Source: Bowmanella denitrificans (GTDB taxonomy: Bacteria; Pseudomonadota; Gammaproteobacteria; Enterobacterales; Alteromonadaceae). From it: a stretch of 64,000 nt of DNA. Each line of letters begins with the position of its first letter. Positions within the stretch are counted from its first letter, which is position 1. The position numbers were made by a program, and so were the translations under genes. The notes under the pieces were generated by a model. It was not told where the DNA came from, did not search any database, and saw only the letters and a list, made by a program, of their open reading frames with translations. The stretch covers positions 124,001-188,000 of the forward strand of contig NZ_PEBU01000002.1 of assembly GCF_002887595.1 (NCBI RefSeq). The letters run 5' to 3'. Below are positions 7,407-16,268 of the stretch, in pieces.

Positions 7407-8870
7407 TTAGTCTTTATTATTCTGAAATGATTCAATTGCATCTTCCAGAACAGTATCCCTTCCTTCTTCTATCCCTTGAATATCTAATGGTATCATTGGA
7501 ATATCTGGAGTTATTCCTAAAGTTTCAAATGTTTTTAGCTGAGTATCTACGTAAACTTCGTTTGATAGACCTACAACCCAACCATTTGGTAATGTTTTAT
7601 CTAATACATCTGAAAGGGCGCCAAAACTAGCTTCCCCCATAATTTGTACATGAGGTAATGCTTTCATCATTACCAGGAACATTTCTCCGGCACTAACGGT
7701 GCTACCGCTTGTGAGTATGATAACAGGTTTTGTATATGGAAGTGAGTTGGGCGATGCAGGAAGTTCAGCCCATTGTATCGGACTATTTCCGTCTATCGTC
7801 TTTGTATATTTCCCTACTACTCTTTGATTCACGGTGTTAAAACAGCTAGCTATTGCCATTGATACAGCATCCAGTCCACCTCCGTTGAAACGCATATCAA
7901 TAATAAGATACTGTGTTTCAGATATGCTGTTCATGACATCTTTCATTACCTTTTTAGCATTTTCAATCCATTTTTGCGTGTTTTCTGGGTCATCTGGGTC
8001 CAGGTCTAATGCCATCAAGTTTATTCTAAGATAACCTACATCTCCCTGTTGTAAAGTTCCCCATACTACACGCTCGAATCCAAATGGTGGATAGTCAAAG
8101 TTACCGTTAATAACGTGCGTGCTATCTGGATCTAAACGAGTTTGATGAATCGAGGATATTTGGCTAAACAAGCTTTTTGAAAACTCGTTGTAGTCTTCTT
8201 GTTCTGTCTGCAAGTCAAATAAGGTCTCAAATATTTTAGTTACACCCTTTGATGGAGCTGGAGAAAATTCTAAGTCTTCAGACTGAAGTGACACATGATA
8301 ATCACTAAAGTCCTTTAAAGAGGTTTGCAGTGCTGAAAATAGAGCCACATCACTTATGTTATCATCTAATTCTGATTGTGCTTCAGCATACACCTCATAC
8401 CAGTCCACTTTTCTTTCTTCAAAGAAAGCATAATATTCATGGAAGATTGACCAGAAATATTCATATATTTCAAGAGGCGAACTAGAAGAGGTTAAAAGCT
8501 TATTTTCCCTACAAAGATAGGGGAGCTCTTCCAACCGTTCCAACTCCATTGCAAAAGGTGACCCTTCTGTTTGAATGGAAAGTCGTAAACCTTGATCCGA
8601 AACATTAGCGCTGTTTAAATATTCTAAGTTGGCTTCCTCCAAAGAGTATGTCTCGGCAAGTACGCATGCATATTGAGTTAGTTGTAATCTCTTTGCCCCA
8701 TTATCTGAAAATACATATATATCACCATAACCTCGATGTTCCCATATACCTAGCTTTGAAATATCATCAGTATTGTTAGTAAGTTTATCTGCTTCATTGT
8801 GGCAAGCTGCAGTCATGAAAATCATTCCACATGCCAACACACTGTGCTTAATTAAATTTATTCGTATCAT
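7407..8870 (-). CDS. S41 family peptidase, predicted lipoprotein (second paralogue)
   Basis: 487 residues. Lipobox TAAC with Cys23. The N-terminal domain (about 38-125) starts with GIWEHRGYG and aligns by eye with GYWVSESHG of the 1171-2604 protein and GAWVQKGYG of the 47059-49614 protein. A helical segment carries YEYFWSIFHEYYAFFEE and the conserved His192 (DYHVSL). The S41 core has LIIDMRFNGGG and STVSAGE with probable nucleophile Ser393; the Lys position of C-terminal processing proteases reads GEASFGAL, so no Ser-Lys dyad. The gene lies 122 bases downstream of the histidine kinase and response regulator on the same strand, which suggests an operon in which the peptidase is the output or a sensor accessory. 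Substrate unknown. Confidence 0.8.
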   Translation of the reverse strand: MIRINLIKHSVLACGMIFMTAACHNEADKLTNNTDDISKLGIWEHRGYGDIYVFSDNGAKRLQLTQYACVLAETYSLEEANLEYLNSANVSDQGLRLSIQTEGSPFAMELERLEELPYLCRENKLLTSSSSPLEIYEYFWSIFHEYYAFFEERKVDWYEVYAEAQSELDDNISDVALFSALQTSLKDFSDYHVSLQSEDLEFSPAPSKGVTKIFETLFDLQTEQEDYNEFSKSLFSQISSIHQTRLDPDSTHVINGNFDYPPFGFERVVWGTLQQGDVGYLRINLMALDLDPDDPENTQKWIENAKKVMKDVMNSISETQYLIIDMRFNGGGLDAVSMAIASCFNTVNQRVVGKYTKTIDGNSPIQWAELPASPNSLPYTKPVIILTSGSTVSAGEMFLVMMKALPHVQIMGEASFGALSDVLDKTLPNGWVVGLSNEVYVDTQLKTFETLGITPDIPMIPLDIQGIEEGRDTVLEDAIESFQNNKD

Positions 8871-8992
8871 TACTTTCCTCGCTATAATAATTATTCTGGG
8901 AAAGTATAAGCTCAGAATGTAACAGACTCTGTCATTAAATGTTCATTGCTCTGTTAAGAATTTTCGTTAGGCTGTCTTTAATCTTTACCTGC

Positions 8993-10282
8993 TCAAGAAA
9001 TATTGTATGGTATTTCGAACAAAAATCCGGCTCCAGATAATGTTTCGCCTGACTCTTCATTGATCTTACCTTGATGGAGTTGGACTATTTGGTTTACTAT
9101 AGCTAATCCTAGGCCAATACCTTTATTGGTTGATGTTGAGGCGGTGTAAAAAGGCTTGAATATGTTGGCTCGGTGCTCAGGCTCAACCCCTTTCCCATCA
9201 TCTGAAATTAAGCAGCGCCAATGAGTCTTGCTTGCATTTTCAATAGAGATGACTATTCTGCTTCGAGCATGTTTGATAGCATTATCTAACAAATTATTGA
9301 TCATGCGCTGAAACAAATGTTCATCTACTTCTACTTTTCGCTTTAATTGAAAGTCTAATTCTATTCTCACCGATGTTTTTTTTCTCCAATTTTGAAGCAG
9401 CTTAGTCATCCACTTATTTAAGTCAATTCTCACAGGGCTAAGCCTGAAGCCGGGCTGTTCTGTTTTCGCATAATTCAGCAGTTCGTTAACTAAGCTTTCC
9501 ATTGCTTCAGTTTCTTCGATAATTGCAATTACTCTACTTGATGTTTCGGTCTTTAGCTCTTCTTCTGCCAGCAGTTCAGCTTGCCACTGTATATGAAATA
9601 TAGGGGACCGTAACTCATGGGCTATTGTGTAGGTTAGAGACTTATTAGCGGCCATTAGATGTGTAATTTTTTCGGCCATTGAATTAAAGCTTAGATTAAG
9701 TGAGCCTAGTTTATTTCTACTATCTAGTAGTGCACGTTGTTGAAAATCCCCGTCTGCAAATGATCTCGTGACTTCTTCAAGTCGTCTGACACGGCGATTC
9801 AATAACCAAACCAGAACAAAACAGTGGGTGCAAAAACAAAGAAATATCATGACGTAGCCTATGTTGTCATTCTTATCTATCGCTTGTAAAACTTCTGAAT
9901 CGGTATTTTCTTTTAAGCTGTAGAAGCCGGATGTGTGAGGAAATCTGAACCAAAAAATTCCTTCTTTTTTATAATGGTTAAATTGAACGTCTTCCGCTTT
10001 AAAATAACTTCTAACCTCATTAGGTAGTATGTCTTCTGAAGGATACTTCAAAAGGATGTTATGAGAGTTTATAGCATATTGTTGCAGCGCACTTTCAAAC
10101 TCTTCTTCATTAGTTCGCTCTTTGAGTAATGACAAAATTTTGTAATTGGCAATAACCCGGTCATGTTCTAGTATAGAGTCATAGTCGAAGCTTAATATGT
10201 TCTCATAGAAAATATAAGTGGCTACGGTAAGCGAAAATAAGAAGACTAATGCAAGAAGAGATTCTAAATAAAGTCTGATCAT
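8993..10282 (-). CDS. Sensor histidine kinase with HAMP domain
   Basis: 429 residues. Transmembrane helices at about 7-27 and 142-162 enclose a periplasmic sensor region of about 115 residues with no recognised fold. A HAMP linker follows (about 163-215), then the HisKA helix with phospho-acceptor His222 (TIAHELRSP), the N box (NNLLDNAIKHA), G1 (SDDGKGVEPEH), F box (FKPFYTA) and G2 (GIGLGLAIV). It is a complete class I kinase of the EnvZ/RstB type. It is 38 bases downstream of an OmpR-type regulator and clearly forms a two-component system with it. The next gene is an S41 lipoprotein, so an envelope signal is likely; the signal itself cannot be inferred. Confidence 0.9.
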   Translation of the reverse strand: MIRLYLESLLALVFLFSLTVATYIFYENILSFDYDSILEHDRVIANYKILSLLKERTNEEEFESALQQYAINSHNILLKYPSEDILPNEVRSYFKAEDVQFNHYKKEGIFWFRFPHTSGFYSLKENTDSEVLQAIDKNDNIGYVMIFLCFCTHCFVLVWLLNRRVRRLEEVTRSFADGDFQQRALLDSRNKLGSLNLSFNSMAEKITHLMAANKSLTYTIAHELRSPIFHIQWQAELLAEEELKTETSSRVIAIIEETEAMESLVNELLNYAKTEQPGFRLSPVRIDLNKWMTKLLQNWRKKTSVRIELDFQLKRKVEVDEHLFQRMINNLLDNAIKHARSRIVISIENASKTHWRCLISDDGKGVEPEHRANIFKPFYTASTSTNKGIGLGLAIVNQIVQLHQGKINEESGETLSGAGFLFEIPYNIS

Positions 10283-10320
10283 GAGCTATTTATCTACTTT
10301 AAGTGAATTTTTATTTGCAT

Positions 10321-11013
10321 TTAGTTGGGCGAAAATACATATCCTTGACCTCTGATGGTCAGAATTCTCCTTTGCTCCATTCTTTCATGTAGTTTCTTCC
10401 GTAATGACATGACTTTATTGTCTATTGAACGGTCCAAGCCATCATATTCAATACCTTTTAGTTCGAGCACGAGTCTATCTCGGGATAATATCTCGTCTGG
10501 ATTCGACGCTAATAACCACAACAGCTTAAATTCACTTTGGGTCAATATAATTTCTTCACCTGCAAAGTGGCACGATTGGCGTGAAGAATTGAGATGCAGT
10601 TGACCAGAATCTAGTATGTGAGCTTCTCGCTGTGTAGGGGACTTCGCGTGATGGCGCAGCATGTTGCGTATCCGGGCGAGAAGAACTCTTGGTTTGATAG
10701 GCTTGGTTATAAAGTCATCAGCACCGATTTCTAATGCGGATACGTGGTCAAAATCATCATCGCTTGCGGTTAAAATCATAATTTTTCCGCTATACCTATG
10801 TCTCACTTTTCTACAAACGCTTAATCCATCTTCACCTGGTAGCATTAAGTCTAGTAAAACAATGTCAGGCTTTAGAGCAATAATTTTTTTGCAGGCTTCC
10901 TCGCCATTGCTTACTGACGTGACCTCAAATGATTGTTGCTTGAAGTATTCTGTTAACATCGCGTTTAGCTTTGGCGAATCTTCCACAATCATTAAGTTGT
11001 GTTTTTGTTGCAT
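10321..11013 (-). CDS. OmpR/PhoB-family response regulator
   Basis: About 230 residues: a receiver domain (phospho-acceptor Asp55 in IVLLDLMLPGEDG, counting from the chosen start; switch Lys in FITKPIKPR) and a C-terminal winged-helix DNA-binding domain (about 130-230, ending RTIRGQGYVF-like: ILTIRGQGYVFSP). I prefer the ATG at 11013 because GGA lies upstream at normal spacing; an in-frame GTG at 11028 would add five residues. It precedes its partner kinase by 38 bases. Target promoters are unknown; autoregulation and control of the downstream S41 gene are plausible. Confidence 0.88.
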   Translation of the reverse strand: MQQKHNLMIVEDSPKLNAMLTEYFKQQSFEVTSVSNGEEACKKIIALKPDIVLLDLMLPGEDGLSVCRKVRHRYSGKIMILTASDDDFDHVSALEIGADDFITKPIKPRVLLARIRNMLRHHAKSPTQREAHILDSGQLHLNSSRQSCHFAGEEIILTQSEFKLLWLLASNPDEILSRDRLVLELKGIEYDGLDRSIDNKVMSLRKKLHERMEQRRILTIRGQGYVFSPN

Positions 11014-11276
11014 TACAGCGTCCGTCACTTTTCAGCTTTTGATCAAAAAAGACAAACTATGCATGAATTGCCTTGTTAGGGCTATGGGCTTATTGTCTCT
11101 TTTTGTCATATCAAAAAGAGCATTGTCTCCATGTTGTCGTTAGTGATTAGTTGGAAGGGTCTCTGCGGTATACGGTGGATTCGAGTCTTGTGTCAGTTAT
11201 AAGTTGCTGTTTTGAGGCAACTAAACTTTTTTTAGTGGCGTATTAAAGGGGCAATGGTGTGGATGCTCAAGTGATG

Positions 11277-11306
11277 AAAAACAAGCGGCTTTAGGCCGCT
11301 TGTTTA
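11277..11306 (-). terminator. Rho-independent terminator of the M16 peptidase gene
   Basis: Inverted repeat AAACAAGCGGC / GCCGCTTGTTT with a short loop, just beyond the M16 stop codon. On the minus strand the stem is followed by a run of T, the expected direction for the M16 gene. The AT-rich outer arms could allow function in both directions. Confidence 0.8.
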
Positions 11307-11322
11307 TTTCAGTGTTTAAGCT

Positions 11323-14157
11323 CTACAGCTTGTATTCCACTACTTTCTTACCCAGTTTTTCCAGTTCTGGTTTCAGTGTCTTGGCGTCACCTACCACCAC
11401 GGTCAGCATTTCATCCAGCTTAAGGTGTTTGGCGGCCAGCGCGTTTATCTCTGCCTGACTGATGCTGCTGACGATACCAGCCCGCTCCTTAACAAAGCTG
11501 GGCTTAAGGTCGAATTCCAGAATCTGCGCTAAGAAACCCAGCTTGGCTGACGGCGTTTCGTACTTCAGAGCATCTTTCTGGTTAATCGCCAGGCGCATAA
11601 AGCTCAGCTCATCACTGCGAATACCGCCTTGGGCATACTGTCCAATCTCTTTATAGATCTCTTCCAGTGATGCTTTGGTGGCATCGGCCCTGACGTCGGC
11701 AGAGGCTGAGAAAGTGCCAGAGTATTTATCTCCCCAGAAACCGGTCCAGGCGCCGTAGGTGTAGCCCTTGTCTTCACGCAGATTCATATTGATTCTGCTG
11801 TTAAATGCCCCGCCCAGTGGGAAATTCATCAGGTTGGTACGATAAAACTCGCCAGTAATGTCCTGCACTAAACCCGGTTTAGCCACCCGAATGGCAGATT
11901 GGGCAGCTTCGTCCTTGTTTACCAGGTAGATAACACCAGGTTCAAACTGCGCTTTGCCGATACTAGGCGCAACGTCAGGGGCGCTGCCTTGCCAGGCGGT
12001 TAGTTTAGGCATGGCGGCAAACACTTTGGCTTTATCCAGACTGGATACCAGGATCATCTCGCCACCTTGTGGTTTAAACCAGGTGTGGTAGAAGGCCTTA
12101 ACATCATCAAGGGTAACATTGGCAAGGGTTTGCTCGGTGCCACCGTCAGGCAGCCCGGCAACGCTATGTCCATACATCAGTGCACGGGTGGCTTTGCTGG
12201 CCAGATAGCCGGCATCTTTTTGTGCGTTTTTTACCCCTTCAATGCTCTGCTTCTGAATGCGAGCAAAGTCGTCCTGCGAGAATGCCGGTTCAAACAGGTA
12301 TTCTTCCAGCAAGGTCAGGGTGGCGGGCAGGTTTTCACTCAGGCTGTTAACAAACACGTTCATGGTGTCATCTTTCGCTGAAACGCGAATGCTACTGCCG
12401 AGTTTTTCCAGCTCACGCGCCATCTGTTCGCTGCTGCGGCTCTTAGTGGACTCGGTGAGCATCGCGGCCAGAATACTGGTCACCCCGGCTTTATCCAGGT
12501 TTTGCTGATAATTGCCACCGCGAATCTTCAGCAGCAGGGACGTGGTCGGCGTTTCATCATTATGTGTGCCCAGTACTTCAATACCATTGGCCCAGTTTTC
12601 CTGCCAATACTGGGGAACATCCACCGCCGGATTGGCGCCAGGGGTTGGGCGTACGGAGCGGTCAAAGTTGTCCTTGGCGACACGCAAGTGTAAGTCGTCT
12701 GCCGTAGTGGTGGAGGGGCCCATTTCTACCGGTGCTGGCAAGCTGAAGTTATCAGCAGCAGCGACAAGCTGTGTTTGGCCTTTGGGTACCACACTCATCA
12801 CCACAGAGGCTTTACCCTTGATGTATTTTTCATACACCCGCATCACATCTTCTTTGCTGACACGACGGTAACGCGCCACTTGCTCGTTAATATAGTTAGG
12901 GTTATCTAACAGGGTTTGATAGTTGGCCAGTTGTGCAACCTTGCCATGCACTGATTGCAAACCAAAAATGGCATCGGACAGCATTTCTGCTTTGATCTTG
13001 GCCAGATCATCGTCGGTGACGCCGCGTTGTTCAAACTCAGCCAGGCTGTTTCTGATCACCGCTTCCATATCTGCCAGAGTTTTGCCGGATGCAGGATGTG
13101 GCAGCGCATACAGGGCGAACTGACAGGCCAGCTCTGAACAGCCATGGCTGGCCGCCGCTTGCACGGCAAGCTGATTTTTCACCAGATTCTGATATAGCAG
13201 TGAATTGTTGCCAGAGCCGATAATTTGCATCAGCACATCAAGGGGGGCTTCATCTGCATGGAACAGATGCACGGTGGGGTAGGCAATATACACCAGTGGC
13301 AGGTGCACGTTATCTTCCATGGAAATGTAGCGGGTTTTGTCCAGGCTCACGGTAGGCTTGGCCATAGGCTGCACTTCCGGCCCTCTTGGGATGGAACCGA
13401 AATATTTCTCGACCAGGGCCAGCACTTCTTCAGCTTTTACGTCACCACCTATGGTCAGGGTGGCATTGTTCGGCCCATACCAGCGCAGGAAGAAGGCTTT
13501 CAGATCGTTGACATTGACCCGGTTTAAATCGTCCATCCAGCCAATCACCGGCCAGGAGTAGGGATGACCTTCTGGGTACAAAGCCTGCGCAACCCGTTCG
13601 CCCAAACGGCCATAAGGTTGGTTGTCAATGCGTTGTCCACGTTCGTTTTTGACGGTTTCACGCTGAATTTCAAACTTTTCCTGGGTCACTGCATTTAGCA
13701 AAAAGCCCATTCTGTCGGCTTCCAGCCACAACATGGTTTCAAGCTGGTTTACCGGCACGGTCTGGAAATAATTGGTCCGGTCGGAATTGGTGGTACCGTT
13801 CATGGTGCCACCGGCTTCGGTGACTATTTTAAAATGCTCGTCGTCACCCACATGTTCTGAGCCCTGGAACATCATATGCTCGAAGAAGTGAGCAAAACCG
13901 GATTTGCCCAGCTCTTCGCGAGCCGAACCCACATGGTAGGTCACATCCACGTGCACCAGCGGGTCGGAATGATCCTCATGTACTATCAGGGTCAGGCCAT
14001 TAGCCAGTTGAAATTTCTTATAGGGGATAACCAGTTCGTTGCCAGCGGCACTGACCTGTTCTACCAACTGGCTGCCAACCGGCTGGCCGGTTGGGGTACT
14101 GCTACAGGCAGCAAGGCCTGCTATGGATAAGGCGATAACGAGTCTATTCAGTTTCAC
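11323..14157 (-). CDS. M16 family zinc metallopeptidase (insulinase/pitrilysin type), lipoprotein
   Basis: 944 residues with lipobox LAAC (Cys18). Two tandem M16 units: the N-terminal one has the inverted zinc motif HFFEH (His90, Glu93, His94), with the distal Glu in the ETVKNERG stretch about 75 residues on; the C-terminal unit lacks the motif and ends with an R/Y-type pair region (LREDKGYTYGAWTGFWG) that helps bind substrate in this family. This is the usual architecture of the large bacterial periplasmic or envelope M16 peptidases, which degrade peptides. It is a single-gene unit with its own terminator, flanked by the two-component genes and the ETF-QO gene. GC content is clearly higher than in the block to its left, so it marks the return to core sequence. 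Confidence 0.88.
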   Translation of the reverse strand: MKLNRLVIALSIAGLAACSSTPTGQPVGSQLVEQVSAAGNELVIPYKKFQLANGLTLIVHEDHSDPLVHVDVTYHVGSAREELGKSGFAHFFEHMMFQGSEHVGDDEHFKIVTEAGGTMNGTTNSDRTNYFQTVPVNQLETMLWLEADRMGFLLNAVTQEKFEIQRETVKNERGQRIDNQPYGRLGERVAQALYPEGHPYSWPVIGWMDDLNRVNVNDLKAFFLRWYGPNNATLTIGGDVKAEEVLALVEKYFGSIPRGPEVQPMAKPTVSLDKTRYISMEDNVHLPLVYIAYPTVHLFHADEAPLDVLMQIIGSGNNSLLYQNLVKNQLAVQAAASHGCSELACQFALYALPHPASGKTLADMEAVIRNSLAEFEQRGVTDDDLAKIKAEMLSDAIFGLQSVHGKVAQLANYQTLLDNPNYINEQVARYRRVSKEDVMRVYEKYIKGKASVVMSVVPKGQTQLVAAADNFSLPAPVEMGPSTTTADDLHLRVAKDNFDRSVRPTPGANPAVDVPQYWQENWANGIEVLGTHNDETPTTSLLLKIRGGNYQQNLDKAGVTSILAAMLTESTKSRSSEQMARELEKLGSSIRVSAKDDTMNVFVNSLSENLPATLTLLEEYLFEPAFSQDDFARIQKQSIEGVKNAQKDAGYLASKATRALMYGHSVAGLPDGGTEQTLANVTLDDVKAFYHTWFKPQGGEMILVSSLDKAKVFAAMPKLTAWQGSAPDVAPSIGKAQFEPGVIYLVNKDEAAQSAIRVAKPGLVQDITGEFYRTNLMNFPLGGAFNSRINMNLREDKGYTYGAWTGFWGDKYSGTFSASADVRADATKASLEEIYKEIGQYAQGGIRSDELSFMRLAINQKDALKYETPSAKLGFLAQILEFDLKPSFVKERAGIVSSISQAEINALAAKHLKLDEMLTVVVGDAKTLKPELEKLGKKVVEYKL

Positions 14158-14353
14158 TTATTGTTTTCCTATTTTGTGATGCGGCTTCCGTTGCTGTCCG
14201 AAGCATGCTGCCGCCAGTGCAAATTCCAACTGTACCGGGTTGAATGTCGGCATGTGGCCAATGGAACTATGTAAAGTCTTGAAACCTTTTGCAATAACTT
14301 ACTTGTTAACAAGCGTGACAAATGGTGGCTTTTTAAGCGTAAAGACAAATAAA

Positions 14354-14377
14354 CAAAAGGCCCTGACCGGGCCTTTA
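14354..14377 (-). terminator. Rho-independent terminator of the ETF-QO gene
   Basis: AAAAGGCCC / GGGCCTTT stem with a GACC-type loop directly after the ETF-QO stop codon. On the minus strand the stem runs into a T-rich stretch. Confidence 0.75.
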
Positions 14378-14381
14378 TAAG

Positions 14382-16022
14382 TTACATATTCGGGTAATTG
14401 GGACCACCAGTGCCTTCAGGAACCACCCAACGAATATTTTGGCTGGGATCTTTGATATCGCAGGTTTTACAATGCACGCAATTCTGTGCATTGATCTGCA
14501 GCCTGGGGCCATCACTTTCTTCGACAATTTCATAAACCCCGGCCGGGCAATAGCGCTGAGCGGGTTCATCGTAACGGGCCAGGTTTATATTTATCGGAAT
14601 ACTGGTGTCTTTCAGTTGCAAATGGCAGGGTTGATCTTCTTCGTGGTTGGTATTGGACAAAAACACCGAAGACAACTTATCGAAACTTAATATGCCATCG
14701 GGTTTGGCATAGCTGAGTTTTTGGCTCTTATCCTTGTCCTGCAGTTGTGCATAATCCTGAGTGTCGTCGCGCAGGGTCACTGGCAACTTACCGCCAAACC
14801 AATTCTGCTCAATAGTGTTAAACGCGCCGCCCCAGAAGGTGCCGAACTTGTGCATGGCCGGGCCAAAATTACGCGAACGATACAGTTCATCATATAGCCA
14901 GGAGGCCTTAATTTTGTCCTCAAAAGCAGTAAGGTCTGCACCAACGCTGCCGGTCTTAACTGCATCAAACAGGGTTTCTGCGGCCAGCATGCCGGACTTC
15001 ATGGCTGTATGGTTGCCTTTGATTTTAGCAAAGTTCAGGGTGCCGGCTTCACAGCCTACCAGCAAGCCACCCGGGAAACTCATTTTGGGCAGGCTGTTCA
15101 ACCCGCCTTTGGTAATGGCCCTGGCGCCATAGGCAACGCGTTTGCCTCCCTGCAAATATTGTTTATACACCGGGTGGTGTTTTAAACGCTGGAATTCGTC
15201 GAAGGGGCTTAAATAGGGATTGCTGTAATTCAGATCAACAATCAGGCCCACCAGCACTTGTCCGTTTTCGGCATGATATAAATAGCCGCCGCCGCTGGCC
15301 TCATCCAGCGGCCAGCCACCACTGTGCACAACCAGGCCCGGCTGGTGCTTATCCGCGGGCACATCCCAGATTTCCTTAAAGCCAATAGCGTAATGCTGTG
15401 GCGAGCGGTCTTTGTCCAACGCATATCTGGCGATCAGCTCTTTGCCTAAATGGCCGCGGCAACCTTCGGCGAATACCGTATATTTTGCCCGTAATTCCAT
15501 GCCCGGCATGAAGCCGTCTTTTTCTTCGCCTTTGGCGTCCAGGCCCATGTCGCCGGTGACAACGCCTTTCACCACGTCGTCTTCAATAATCAAACTGGCG
15601 GCAGCAAAACCTGGGAATATCTCCACCCCCAGCGCTTCTGCCTGCTGAGCCAGCCAGCGACACAGGTTGCCCATGCTAACAATGTAGTTACCATCGTTAT
15701 GCATGGTTTTGGGCGTCATAAAACTGGGCAATTTGCGTCCATCTGCTTCGTTCTGCAGTAAGTAGATATGATCTTCTGTTACTTTGGTGGACAGCGGAGC
15801 GCCGTTTTCCTGCCAGTCCGGGAAAAGCTCATTCAGTGCCCGTGGTTCAAATACGGCACCGGAAAGAATATGTGCACCTACTTCAGAGCCTTTTTCCACC
15901 ACGCATATCATTAATTCCTGATTATGCTCGCGGCCAAGCTGGGCAAGACGGCAGGCGGTGGAAAGTCCGGCTGGTCCGGCCCCAACAATCACGACGTCAA
16001 ATTCCATCGATTCTCTTTCCAC
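14382..16022 (-). CDS. etfD: Electron transfer flavoprotein-ubiquinone oxidoreductase
   Basis: 546 residues, the usual length for ETF-QO. The N-terminal FAD-binding motif is DVVIVGAGPAG; the middle carries the ubiquinone-binding and membrane-associated region; the C-terminus has the 4Fe-4S cluster cysteines (CPAGVYE, then CVHCKTCD) and ends GTGGPNYPNM as in known ETF-QOs. The enzyme takes electrons from reduced ETF and passes them to ubiquinone at the inner membrane, linking acyl-CoA dehydrogenases to respiration. I kept the GTG at 16022 because GAGGAG is well placed before it; an ATG at 16007 (MEFDVV) is the alternative. It diverges from etfBA, with a palindromic operator between. Confidence 0.95.
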   Translation of the reverse strand: MERESMEFDVVIVGAGPAGLSTACRLAQLGREHNQELMICVVEKGSEVGAHILSGAVFEPRALNELFPDWQENGAPLSTKVTEDHIYLLQNEADGRKLPSFMTPKTMHNDGNYIVSMGNLCRWLAQQAEALGVEIFPGFAAASLIIEDDVVKGVVTGDMGLDAKGEEKDGFMPGMELRAKYTVFAEGCRGHLGKELIARYALDKDRSPQHYAIGFKEIWDVPADKHQPGLVVHSGGWPLDEASGGGYLYHAENGQVLVGLIVDLNYSNPYLSPFDEFQRLKHHPVYKQYLQGGKRVAYGARAITKGGLNSLPKMSFPGGLLVGCEAGTLNFAKIKGNHTAMKSGMLAAETLFDAVKTGSVGADLTAFEDKIKASWLYDELYRSRNFGPAMHKFGTFWGGAFNTIEQNWFGGKLPVTLRDDTQDYAQLQDKDKSQKLSYAKPDGILSFDKLSSVFLSNTNHEEDQPCHLQLKDTSIPININLARYDEPAQRYCPAGVYEIVEESDGPRLQINAQNCVHCKTCDIKDPSQNIRWVVPEGTGGPNYPNM

Positions 16023-16172
16023 TGCAGACTCCTCAATCTTTCTGGTTACTGGTCTATGCTTGCTTTGAGCACTTAGCTAAAGCTGTAAGCTATAGCTGTT
16101 CTAGGTTAATAAAGTATCAGCCCGGCATTAATATGTTGTAAATTTATCTGCCCGCGGCAAAGGGTAGTGTTG

Positions 16173-16190
16173 GTTGACGTTTACGTCAAC
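16173..16190. promoter_or_regulatory. Predicted LiuR-type operator in the ETF-QO/etfBA divergent region
   Basis: GTTGACGT TT ACGTCAAC is a perfect inverted repeat with 8-base arms. The core ACGT-TW-ACGT recurs before mmsA (19831-19846). From memory this fits the consensus of LiuR, the MerR-family regulator of branched-chain amino acid catabolism in gammaproteobacteria, whose predicted regulon includes etf genes. The site could also belong to the REP-like palindromes seen elsewhere in the window, which share its outer frame, so the assignment is an inference. Confidence 0.6.
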
Positions 16191-16268
16191 AGGAAGTACA
16201 TTTTTGCCCATGAATGGAATGCTCCTACTCGGGCTGCGTTGCCCTGTACCCTAAAAAAGGTGTCAATA

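Noticed and set aside
16173-16190. Terminator of etfBA or ETF-QO
   Set aside because: It lies at the 5' ends of two divergent genes and has no T run; operator or REP-like element is the better reading.
16167-16268. Longer EtfB with 34 extra N-terminal residues
   Set aside because: The extension covers the operator, has no ribosome binding site and is absent from EtfB proteins, which start MKILVPVKR.
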